Source of the DNA: JALHUF01 sp050014795
GTDB lineage: Bacteria > Acidobacteriota > Terriglobia > UBA7540
Length of the DNA: 20,056 nt
Direction: 5' to 3'
Assembly: GCA_050014795.1 (NCBI GenBank)
Contig: JBEKCQ010000062.1
Location: 1-20,056 of the forward strand
Part shown: piece by piece, positions 1 through 6,825 of the stretch
Layout: the number at the start of each line of letters is the position of its first letter
Position numbering within the stretch: the first letter of the stretch is position 1
Notes under the pieces: model-generated
The model's input: the letters and a program-made list of their open reading frames with translations, nothing else
What the model was told of the DNA's origin: nothing
Databases searched by the model: none
Made by a program: the position numbers and the translations under genes

Positions 1-2175
1 GCGTGCTTTGAGCCCACCATCGACTACGTGGTGGTCAAGATCCCCAAGTGGGCCCGGGAGAAGTTCCCCGACTCGGACCACACGCTGGGAACGCAGATGA
101 AATCCGTCGGCGAAGTCATGGCTATCGGCCGTACCTTCAAGGAAGCGCTGCTGAAGGGCCTGCGGTCGCTCGAGACCGGTCGCAAGACGCCTCTGCCGCC
201 CGAGGACCCGGGCGAATTGTTGGCGCGCCTGACCACGCCTCATCCCGAACGCCTCTGGGACGTGTTTTTCGGGTTCGAAGCCGGCATGAGCATCGAGCAG
301 CTCACGGAAATCACTCGCATCGATCCCTGGTTCCTGAACCAGATTCAGCAGATTGTCGAAATGCAGAGAGAGCTCAAGCGCTTCGAGCTCCATTCCGTTC
401 CCGCGCCGGTCCTGCGCGAAGCCAAGCGTTTCGGTTTCTCCGACCTTCAACTGGCCGAGTTGTGGGACACCACCGGCGAAGCCGTGCGCGAGCGCCGCCT
501 CAAATTAGGCGTGCGCCCAGTGTTCAAGCGCGTGGACACCTGCGCCGCGGAGTTTGAGTCGTTCACGCCCTACCTCTATTCGAGCTACGAGGAAGAAAAC
601 GAGGCAGAGCCTACTAACCAGAAGAAGGTCATCATCCTCGGCAGCGGGCCAAACCGTGCCCTGAAGGAAGAGGGCTACGAGACCATCATGGTGAACTGTA
701 ATCCGGAGACCGTCTCCACGGATTACGATACCTCGGACCGCCTCTACTTCGAGCCGCTCACTTTTGAAGATGTCATGGCCATCGCGGAGGAGGAGAAGCC
801 GACGGGCGTGATCGTTCAATTCGGCGGCCAGACACCGCTCAACCTGGCCCGGCAGCTTAAGATGGCCGGCGTGCCGATCATCGGAACGACACCGGAATCC
901 ATTGACCTAGCGGAGGACCGCAAGCACTTCGGGAAACTGCTGGCCGACATGGGCATCCCACAGCCCGAGAACGGTGCGGCCATGAACGCCGAGGAAGCCA
1001 CCGCGATTGCGCGCCGCATCGGTTATCCCGTGCTGGTGCGGCCCTCGTACGTGCTGGGCGGGCGCGCCATGGTCATCGCCTTCGATGAGGCAACGCTGGT
1101 GGATTACGTCCGCCGCGCCGAGGAATTGCAGCGGGCGTTTCCCGTCCTCGTCGATCGCTTCCTGGAGAATGCCACCGAGGTGGACGTGGACGCGCTTTCC
1201 GACGGGGAAGACGTGGTGGTGGCCGGCATTATGCAGCATATCGAGGAAGCCGGCATCCACTCTGGCGACAGTTCCTGCGTGCTGCCGGCGGTGGACATCC
1301 CCGAGGGCCAGCGTCGTACCCTGCGGGAATACACCGTGAAACTGGCCAGGAAACTGAATGTCGTGGGTCTGATGAACGTGCAGTACGCCATCCAGAACGG
1401 GAAGGTGTACGTCCTGGAAGTCAATCCCCGCGCCTCTCGGACTGTTCCCTATGTGAGCAAGGCGACGGGCGTCCCGCTGGCGAAAGTTGCGGCGCGCCTG
1501 ATGGTGGGCCGAAAGCTGCGCGAGTTCGGGCTGGAGGCAGAACTTCCGGTTCACCACTCGTTTGTGAAGTCGCCGGTGTTCCCCTTCCAGAAATTCCCCG
1601 GGGTGGACACGCTGCTGGGGCCGGAGATGAAGTCCACGGGAGAGGTCATGGGTGTGGCCGACAGCTTCGGCCTGGCTTTCGGCAAGGCTCAGTTGGCCGC
1701 CCACCAGCGCATTCCCACCGCGGGCCGTGTGTTCCTCTCCGTGAATGAGCAGGACAAGCCGCGCGTGGTTTCGATCGCCCGCGACCTCGCCGTGCTGGAC
1801 TTCAAACTCGTGGCCACGCGCGGCACGGCGCAGACCTTGCGCGCCGCGGGCCTCAAGGTGGAAAGAGTCTACAAAGTCAATGAAGGCCGCCCCAACGTAG
1901 TGGACCTCATCAAGAGCGCTAAACTCGACCTGATCATCAACACGCCACTGGGGCGCGCTTCGCGCTTCGACGAGAAGGCGATTCGCCGCGCCGCAGTGCA
2001 GGGCGGGGTTACCTGTATCACCACGCTTTCGGCTGCAGCCGCCGCCGTGAATGGAATCCGCGCCCAGCGAGACACGGGAATTCAGGTGGTGAGCTTGCAG
2101 GAGCTGCACCAAAATCAGGCGTCAATTGCCAGTCGCCAGTCGGAAGCGAGAAGAAATAGGGCATCGGACCACTGA
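1..2175 (+). CDS. carB: Carbamoyl-phosphate synthase large subunit, 5'-truncated by window edge
   Basis: CarB makes carbamoyl phosphate from glutamine-derived ammonia, bicarbonate and two ATP, for arginine and pyrimidines, in complex with CarA. The frame is open from base 1 (724 codons), so the first roughly 350 residues lie outside the window. Visible in order: the end of the first synthetase half (MKSVGEVMAIGRTF, codons 37-50), the oligomerisation region (codons 65-190, with YKRVDTCAAEF-like FKRVDTCAAEF), the second half from codon 209, its ATP-grasp core (RPSYVLGGRAM; metal ligands in EVNPRASRTVPY near codon 474) and the MGS-like allosteric domain (codons 575-705). Odd: in the second half GPNR is followed directly by ALKEEGYE, so about 16 residues normally present there (IGQGIEFDY and the next helix) are missing in frame at bases 657/658. 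The C-terminus carries about 19 extra residues after LQELHQN, encoded by a repeat-like spacer. Identity is certain; activity of this copy is uncertain. Confidence 0.96.
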   Translation, partial: ACFEPTIDYVVVKIPKWAREKFPDSDHTLGTQMKSVGEVMAIGRTFKEALLKGLRSLETGRKTPLPPEDPGELLARLTTPHPERLWDVFFGFEAGMSIEQLTEITRIDPWFLNQIQQIVEMQRELKRFELHSVPAPVLREAKRFGFSDLQLAELWDTTGEAVRERRLKLGVRPVFKRVDTCAAEFESFTPYLYSSYEEENEAEPTNQKKVIILGSGPNRALKEEGYETIMVNCNPETVSTDYDTSDRLYFEPLTFEDVMAIAEEEKPTGVIVQFGGQTPLNLARQLKMAGVPIIGTTPESIDLAEDRKHFGKLLADMGIPQPENGAAMNAEEATAIARRIGYPVLVRPSYVLGGRAMVIAFDEATLVDYVRRAEELQRAFPVLVDRFLENATEVDVDALSDGEDVVVAGIMQHIEEAGIHSGDSSCVLPAVDIPEGQRRTLREYTVKLARKLNVVGLMNVQYAIQNGKVYVLEVNPRASRTVPYVSKATGVPLAKVAARLMVGRKLREFGLEAELPVHHSFVKSPVFPFQKFPGVDTLLGPEMKSTGEVMGVADSFGLAFGKAQLAAHQRIPTAGRVFLSVNEQDKPRVVSIARDLAVLDFKLVATRGTAQTLRAAGLKVERVYKVNEGRPNVVDLIKSAKLDLIINTPLGRASRFDEKAIRRAAVQGGVTCITTLSAAAAAVNGIRAQRDTGIQVVSLQELHQNQASIASRQSEARRNRASDH

Positions 2176-2189
2176 CTGCGAACAACGGA
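2128..2189 (+). repeat. Repeat-like spacer overlapping the carB 3' end
   Basis: The 7-mer GCCAGTC occurs twice in tandem (2128-2141), and CGCCAGTC (2134-2141) can pair with GACTGCG (2174-2180) with one bulged base. The right side carries GGACCACTGACTG and AACAACGGACC, close to the words in the spacers at 6775-6795 and 11067-11092. The left arm lies inside the carB frame and encodes most of its unusual C-terminal tail. Confidence 0.45.
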
Positions 2190-2212
2190 CCCGAGCGCCC
2201 CGGCAGGAAACC

Positions 2213-3127
2213 ATGACCCGCAAACAACTCGTCGCTAACTTACAGGGAATTTTCCCTCCCGCTGTTACGCCCTTCAATCGCCGCGGCGATATAGACATCG
2301 CCCTCTTCCGGGAAAACCTTCGCCGCTACGTGGGGATCGGGTTCTCCGGAATCCTTGTGGCGGGCTCGACAGGCGAGGCGCCCTTCCTCACGGAGCGCGA
2401 GCGCCTGCGCCTGGTGGAAGTGGCGCGGGACTTGGTGCGCCCACCGGAGCTCTTGATTGCAGGCACTGGACTCGAGAGCACCAATCAGACGATAGCACTT
2501 AGCCGGGAGGCGGTGGCGCGCGGCGCTGACGCCGTGCTCCTTCTGACGCCGTGCTACTACAAGGCGCGCATGGATTCTGTGGCCCTCCGCCGGTATTTTC
2601 GCACTGCCGCTGACGCCCTGCGCCGACCGGTGATCATGTACAACATTCCGCAGTTCACCGGGGTCCGCATGCATCCCGACACCATCAGCGCCCTTTCCCG
2701 TCACCCCAATATCATCGCGCTCAAGGAGAGTTCAGGGGATCTGGCTTATGTGCGGAGCATCCTGCGGAAAGTTCGGCCGGGATTCCGCATCGTGGTGGGC
2801 GCGCCACCCATTCTGCTCGACGCATTGCGCGCCGGCGCCGCGGGCGCTGTGCTGGGTCTGGCAGGATTTGCGCCGGAGATCTGCCTCGGGATCTACGAGT
2901 CATTTCAAAGACGCCAGATGAGAACGGCGCGGGAACTCCAGCAGAAGCTCACGTTGCTGGCCCAGAAAATCAGCATTCCTTTTGGAATCGCCGGGGTTAA
3001 GGCCGCACTGGATCTGTGCGGATACGCAGGCGGCCCGCCACGGGCTCCGCTTGTTCCCCTGAATGCTTCCGGACGGCGCGCTGTGGCTGCGGCTCTCCGG
3101 GAAGTGCGCGCGGGACTTGAATTCTGA
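2213..3127 (+). CDS. Dihydrodipicolinate synthase / N-acetylneuraminate lyase family aldolase, HOGA-like
   Basis: A 304-residue class I (Schiff-base) pyruvate aldolase of the DapA/NanA superfamily, cytosolic. Seen: the pyruvate-binding GSTGE motif (residues 51-55), the YNIP segment with catalytic Tyr143, and Schiff-base Lys171 in IIALKESSGD. The C-terminal FGIAGVKAALDLCGYAGGP resembles 4-hydroxy-2-oxoglutarate aldolase (HOGA1) more than DapA, so the substrate may be hydroxyoxoglutarate or another 2-oxo acid rather than aspartate semialdehyde. ATG 2213 was chosen because AGGAAA lies just upstream and the family starts here; an upstream in-frame start at 2126 would lie inside carB and add 29 residues of spacer-like sequence. 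It follows carB by 37 bases. A lysine-pathway DapA role cannot be excluded, as a dapF homologue lies 11 kb downstream. Confidence 0.88.
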   Translation: MTRKQLVANLQGIFPPAVTPFNRRGDIDIALFRENLRRYVGIGFSGILVAGSTGEAPFLTERERLRLVEVARDLVRPPELLIAGTGLESTNQTIALSREAVARGADAVLLLTPCYYKARMDSVALRRYFRTAADALRRPVIMYNIPQFTGVRMHPDTISALSRHPNIIALKESSGDLAYVRSILRKVRPGFRIVVGAPPILLDALRAGAAGAVLGLAGFAPEICLGIYESFQRRQMRTARELQQKLTLLAQKISIPFGIAGVKAALDLCGYAGGPPRAPLVPLNASGRRAVAAALREVRAGLEF

Positions 3128-3221
3128 GCCGCCTGCCCATCCCTGGAATCTAAAGTACGAAGGGCAGCGATCTCCTCCCAGCCTCCCGGTAGCGCTGTCC
3201 GTGCTGAGCGGGAAGCGTAGG

Positions 3222-4859
3222 ATGCGCATTTTCATGGACTGCGTTTCTATTCCTTACACGCGCGTACCGCATTCGAGCCAACTCCTGCTTGATTATCTCT
3301 ACCAGTTCGACGGGGTCGCAGCGTACTACACCGGTTCACCTTTCGATCCTGCCAGCTACAGGGACCTCGCAGGCAAGCTCCAGGGCCGTTACCACGACCG
3401 GCGCGAGCTGGTGGCAATCCTGAGACGGCAGAACGAGACTTTCGGCAGCTCGGAAGCCACTTTCGCCAACATCCAGCACCTGAGCGAACCGGGGACGTTC
3501 GCCGTGGTGACGGGTCAGCAGGTGGGGCTGCTCTCCGGACCAGCGTTCACCCTCTACAAAGCGCTGACGGCCGTGCGACTGGCTCAGGTGCTTTCAGAGC
3601 AAGGTCTGCCTTCCGTCCCCGTATTCTGGTTGGCCACGGAAGACCACGATCTCGAAGAGGTCGAGCAAACCGCGACTTTCGATGAGGAATACGGCTTGGT
3701 TCCTCTTCGCGATGCGGGGGACCGCCCGGCGCCTCGTTCGCCCGTGGGCATCGTCAAGCTTTCCTCCGAGATCAATCTCGCGCTGGATCGACTGGAAGCA
3801 GCGCTTCCACCCGGCGCGCCCCGCGATGCACTGCTTGGTGACCTCCGCGCCTGCTACCAGCCAGGCGCCACATGGGCGCAAGCCTTCGGACGTTTGATGG
3901 CGCGGCTTTTGGGCCGTTGGGGTGTCATCCTGCTTGACCCGCTCGACGACGCCGTCCGTCGCCTGAGCGCCCCCCTCTATAAGCAGGCACTAGCTCAGGC
4001 AACGGACCTGCGGAGCCCGCTGATTGAGCGCTCCCGGGCCCTCGTTCGTATCGGGTACCACTCGCAGGTCAGTGTGTCTGAGGATTCCACCTTGGTTTTT
4101 GTTACGCGGGAGGGGAACCGCCTGGCGCTCCGCCAGCGCGACGGGGAATTCTTCCTGGATGACATCGAGAAGATATCGTTGGCGGAGCTGACGGCCGACC
4201 CGAGTAGCTCCCACCTGAACCTTTCCTCCAACGTCCTGCTCAGGCCCGTGGTGCAGGATTTCCTCCTGCCGACGCTGGCGTACGTCGCGGGGCCCTCCGA
4301 GCTCGCCTACTTTGCCCAAGCTCAGGCGCTGTATTCTGCATTCGGTCGGCCCATGCCCATCGTCTTTCCTAGGGCGGGTTTCACCCTGGTGGACCGCAGA
4401 ACCGAACGCCTGCTGGAGAAATACAAACTAGGTGTGGAAGACGTGTGGCAGGGTGAAGAACATCTGGGCCACAAGATTGCTGCAGCAGGGTTCGCCGAGG
4501 GCTGGTCAGAGAGGTTTGCCGAGAGCGAGCAGGAAATCTCGCGTCTGCTTGAACGGTTGCGCCAGGACCTCGAGACCCTCGATCCAACCCTGCTCGACAC
4601 CCTCAAGAACGTGGAAGAACGGATGACGCACCAGATAGGACGTCTGCGCGCCAAAGTGAGCCGTGCCGCTCTCGAACGCTCTGGCCTGCTCTCCAGGCAT
4701 CAGCAGTTGCTGTTGCGCTTCCTGCTGCCAGAAAAAGACCTGCAAGAACGCCAGGTAAGTGGCGTCTACTTCCTCGGCCGCGCGGGGTATGAGCTGCTCG
4801 AGCGTGTCCTCAGCCAGATCCAAACCCGCTCATCCGATCATCAGGTGCTCGTCTATTAG
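3222..4859 (+). CDS. bshC: Bacillithiol biosynthesis cysteine-adding enzyme BshC
   Basis: BshC is assigned to the last step of bacillithiol synthesis, adding cysteine to glucosaminyl-malate in the cytosol. The 545-residue length fits the family (about 540). Seen: N-terminal MDCVSIPYTRVP, TGQQVGLLSGPAFT (residues 97-110), FWLATEDHD (135-143), a GPSELAYFAQ...GRPMPIVFPRAGFTLVD block (about 355-390), and a charged helical, coiled-coil-like stretch (about 410-490). ATG 3222 has GGAAG six bases upstream; the ATG at 3234 is the main alternative (541 residues). A longer frame back to 3063 overlaps the preceding gene and lacks family similarity. The neighbouring bshA and bshB are not in the window, so the thiol pathway here is scattered. 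Occurrence of bshC in Firmicutes, Deinococcota, Bacteroidota/Chlorobiota and Acidobacteriota supports the taxonomic guess. Confidence 0.93.
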   Translation: MRIFMDCVSIPYTRVPHSSQLLLDYLYQFDGVAAYYTGSPFDPASYRDLAGKLQGRYHDRRELVAILRRQNETFGSSEATFANIQHLSEPGTFAVVTGQQVGLLSGPAFTLYKALTAVRLAQVLSEQGLPSVPVFWLATEDHDLEEVEQTATFDEEYGLVPLRDAGDRPAPRSPVGIVKLSSEINLALDRLEAALPPGAPRDALLGDLRACYQPGATWAQAFGRLMARLLGRWGVILLDPLDDAVRRLSAPLYKQALAQATDLRSPLIERSRALVRIGYHSQVSVSEDSTLVFVTREGNRLALRQRDGEFFLDDIEKISLAELTADPSSSHLNLSSNVLLRPVVQDFLLPTLAYVAGPSELAYFAQAQALYSAFGRPMPIVFPRAGFTLVDRRTERLLEKYKLGVEDVWQGEEHLGHKIAAAGFAEGWSERFAESEQEISRLLERLRQDLETLDPTLLDTLKNVEERMTHQIGRLRAKVSRAALERSGLLSRHQQLLLRFLLPEKDLQERQVSGVYFLGRAGYELLERVLSQIQTRSSDHQVLVY

Positions 4860-4871
4860 GCTCCATTCAGT

Positions 4872-4889
4872 CGCTGCGCACCGGCAGCG
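4872..4889 (+). terminator. GC-rich hairpin just after bshC, possible terminator
   Basis: CGCTGC (4872-4877) and GCAGCG (4884-4889) form a perfect 6-bp stem with a 6-base loop, 12 bases after the bshC stop. It is followed by a mixed CAATCTTCTC rather than a clean T tract, so it is only a weak intrinsic-terminator candidate. Its position, ahead of a strong-looking promoter, fits an end to the bshC transcript. Confidence 0.35.
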
Positions 4890-4950
4890 CAATCTTCTCG
4901 GTCCTTGACAACTGCGGAATGCCGCTGCCATTCGAGGCATGCCGCGCGTC

Positions 4951-4959
4951 TGCTATAAT
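4951..4959 (+). promoter_or_regulatory. Extended -10 promoter (TGCTATAAT) for the yjbQ-hemW group
   Basis: TG at 4951-4952, one base, then a perfect TATAAT at 4954-4959 gives an extended -10 element. At the usual 17-base distance the -35 region (TTCGAG, 4931-4936) is poor, as is common for extended -10 promoters. A consensus TTGACA at 4905-4910 is too far upstream to partner it. Predicted start near 4966 gives a leader of about 77 bases before the yjbQ-family ATG. Confidence 0.65.
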
Positions 4960-5042
4960 CGTCGAGAGCAAGCAAACGAAGAGCAGTTGCTGATAGGCTG
5001 GGAGGTAGCTTCGGAAGCACAGACCCGGCCGGAGGGCTTGTC

Positions 5043-5489
5043 ATGGCGTCCGATAGTGGTGAGCGCGCGGGAGCAGGGAGGGCAGTTGCCCGGGCGCACG
5101 TGGTCCAGGTCGAGACTCGGACTCGCGTGGAGTTCAAAGACGTCACAAGCGTGATCCAGAGATTCGTCGTTGAGTCAGGCGTGCAAGGCGGGATTTGCTT
5201 TGTTTTCGTACCCCACACCACCGCCGCCATTCTTATCAACGAAAATGCCGACGCGGGCCTGCAAAAGGATTTGGACGACTTCCTCAGGCAGTTGGCGCCG
5301 CGCGACAAGGACTATTGCCATGACGACGGCAATTGCGACGCGCACTTGAAAGCCGCCGTCATCGGCTGCTCGAAGTCCCTGCTGATTGAAAACGGCCGGC
5401 TGGTGCTCGGCCGGTGGCAGGGCGTCTATTTCTGCGAGTTCGACGGCCCAAGACGGCGCGAGTTGAGGGTCAAGATCGTCGCGGATTGA
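5043..5489 (+). CDS. yjbQ: YjbQ / UPF0047 family protein
   Basis: A 148-residue cytosolic member of the YjbQ (UPF0047) family, annotated elsewhere as having weak 'secondary' thiamine-phosphate synthase activity; the physiological role is not settled. Seen: GGICFVFVPHTTAAI with PHTT at residues 57-60, an NEN segment (66-68), HDDGN (93-97) with DAH (99-101), and the C-terminal GRWQGVYFCEFDGPRRRE signature. These conserved His/Asp residues form the presumed metal/active site. The start at 5043 has GGAGG seven bases upstream, but it gives about 18 more N-terminal residues than typical members, which begin near VVQVETRTRVEF. It is the first gene behind the extended -10 promoter and precedes hemW by 42 bases. 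Confidence 0.87.
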   Translation: MASDSGERAGAGRAVARAHVVQVETRTRVEFKDVTSVIQRFVVESGVQGGICFVFVPHTTAAILINENADAGLQKDLDDFLRQLAPRDKDYCHDDGNCDAHLKAAVIGCSKSLLIENGRLVLGRWQGVYFCEFDGPRRRELRVKIVAD

Positions 5490-5531
5490 GTCATAGACCC
5501 TTTTCGCTGGCGGTTGGAGCGCGACTGTTTG

Positions 5532-6713
5532 ATGGAAACGCTAGGGCTATACGTTCAGATCCCCTTCTGCGCCTCGAAGTGCAGTTACTGCAATTTCAGC
5601 TCGCAGGTCGCGCGCGCCGAGGTGTTTGATAGCTATTGCCGTGCGATAGAACTGGAAATCGAGCGATTGCCCGATCTGTATGATGCGCAGGGGATTGGGC
5701 AACGGTTGCTGGACTTCCCGGTCGATACCGTCTATGTCGGGGGCGGGACTCCCACTATCGTCGGCGCGGAACGGCTGGCGAGAATCCTGAAGGCGGCTCG
5801 CGAGCGCTTCCACCTGGATGCAGTTCTCGAATTCACTTTCGAAATCACCCCGGGCTCGGCCGACACAGGATTTCTCGCCTGGGCGAGGGCGGACGGAGTG
5901 AATCGCCTGAGCATTGGCGCACAGTCGTTCCACGACCAGGAGCTTCTCTCCGTAGGCCGGCTACATTCGGCCGCCGAAACGCGCGAACTCATTCGGCAAG
6001 CTCGGCGTGCGGGCTTCGCCAACCTCGGTCTGGACCTAATCGCGGGCTTGCCCCATCAGACCGAAACGTCGTGGCTGGAAAGCCTGCAGGTTACCGCCGA
6101 GATCCGGCCCGAGCACATTTCCATCTACCTTTTCGAGGTGGACGAGAAAAGCCGCCTCGGAAGCGAAGTCCTTCGACACGGCACGCGCTATCAGGCCGAG
6201 ACAGTTCCCGACGAGAATTTCATGGTGGAAGCCTACGAAGCGGCGCGTGCCTTTCTTCGCCACGAAGGGTATGTTCAGTACGAAATCTCGAATTTCGCGC
6301 TGCCCGGCTACGAGTCGCGCCACAATCAGAAATACTGGAAACTCGAACCCTACCTTGGCCTGGGCGCTGGAGCCCACTCCTTCGAAGGCGAACGCCGCTG
6401 GGCAAACGAGGCCGTGCCAGAGGCATACGCGGCGAAGCTCTTGCGCGGTGACTCGCCGATCACCGAGATGCGCTTGCTTTCACCGGAAGAGCAGCTGGAA
6501 GAGTTCTTCTTTGTCGGCCTGCGGCAGAGCCAGGGCGTAGACTTGGCGCTCGCCAGTCGACGCTGGGGAGCCAGCCGGGTCACGCGCTGGGAACCGACTA
6601 TCGCTGCGCTGGCTCAAAAAGGATGGCTCGAACGGCAGGCGAATCAAGTTCGTTTGGGCGAACAGGCCTATCTGATCTCGAACGAAGTCTTTCAGGAATT
6701 TGTTACAAACTAG
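5532..6713 (+). CDS. hemW: Radical SAM heme chaperone HemW (HemN-like)
   Basis: A 393-residue radical SAM protein of the HemW group, which binds heme and delivers it to respiratory enzymes; such proteins are often misnamed oxygen-independent coproporphyrinogen oxidase. Seen: LYVQIPFCASKCSYCNF with the [4Fe-4S] ligands Cys13, Cys17 and Cys20 (CxxxCxxC), the SAM-binding GGGTPT (70-75), NRLSIGAQSF (about 122-131), GLDLIAGLPHQT, HNQKYW (about 264-269) and a C-terminal HemN_C-type domain (EEFFFVGLRQSQGVD). ATG 5532 was chosen because the protein then begins METLGLYVQIPF as in the family; a TTG at 5514 in the same frame has no ribosome site. True HemN is usually longer and has an extra N-terminal segment absent here, favouring HemW. 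Confidence 0.9.
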   Translation: METLGLYVQIPFCASKCSYCNFSSQVARAEVFDSYCRAIELEIERLPDLYDAQGIGQRLLDFPVDTVYVGGGTPTIVGAERLARILKAARERFHLDAVLEFTFEITPGSADTGFLAWARADGVNRLSIGAQSFHDQELLSVGRLHSAAETRELIRQARRAGFANLGLDLIAGLPHQTETSWLESLQVTAEIRPEHISIYLFEVDEKSRLGSEVLRHGTRYQAETVPDENFMVEAYEAARAFLRHEGYVQYEISNFALPGYESRHNQKYWKLEPYLGLGAGAHSFEGERRWANEAVPEAYAAKLLRGDSPITEMRLLSPEEQLEEFFFVGLRQSQGVDLALASRRWGASRVTRWEPTIAALAQKGWLERQANQVRLGEQAYLISNEVFQEFVTN

Positions 6714-6802
6714 TCGTCAGCCGTCAGTTGTCGGCGATTTTCTGAACAGGAACAGCTCAGCATTAAGCGGCCACGGACAACCAACGACTAACGACCAACA
6801 TC
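6713..6802 (+). repeat. Quasi-palindromic spacer element between hemW and ltaE
   Basis: Arms at 6713-6733 and 6775-6795 are 21 bases each and complementary at 16 of 21 positions, separated by 41 bases. The left arm is built from GTCGTCAG / CCGTCAG words, the right from GGACAACC / AACGAC words. The left arm begins on the last base of the hemW stop codon. No T tract follows, so it does not look like a simple terminator. Similar vocabulary recurs at 2128-2189 and 11051-11092. Confidence 0.55.
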
Positions 6803-6825
6803 AGGAACGGAGCGCAAAGAATCCC

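Noticed and set aside
641..657. GGG-to-GSG change in the CarB second-half loop
   Set aside because: GSGP at this position is common in other bacterial CarB proteins; only the following deletion is unusual.
907..2112. A 401-codon open frame on the - strand opposite carB
   Set aside because: It lies fully opposite an unambiguous carB and has a His/Arg/Gly-rich composition typical of antisense frames in GC-rich DNA, with no domain.
3133..3167. CTGCCC/GGGCAG pair before bshC
   Set aside because: Six-base arms with a 23-base loop in a GC-rich spacer are expected by chance; no regulatory context.
4905..4910. Consensus TTGACA upstream of the yjbQ-family gene
   Set aside because: It is 43 bases from the extended -10, too far to pair, and no -10 lies at the proper distance.
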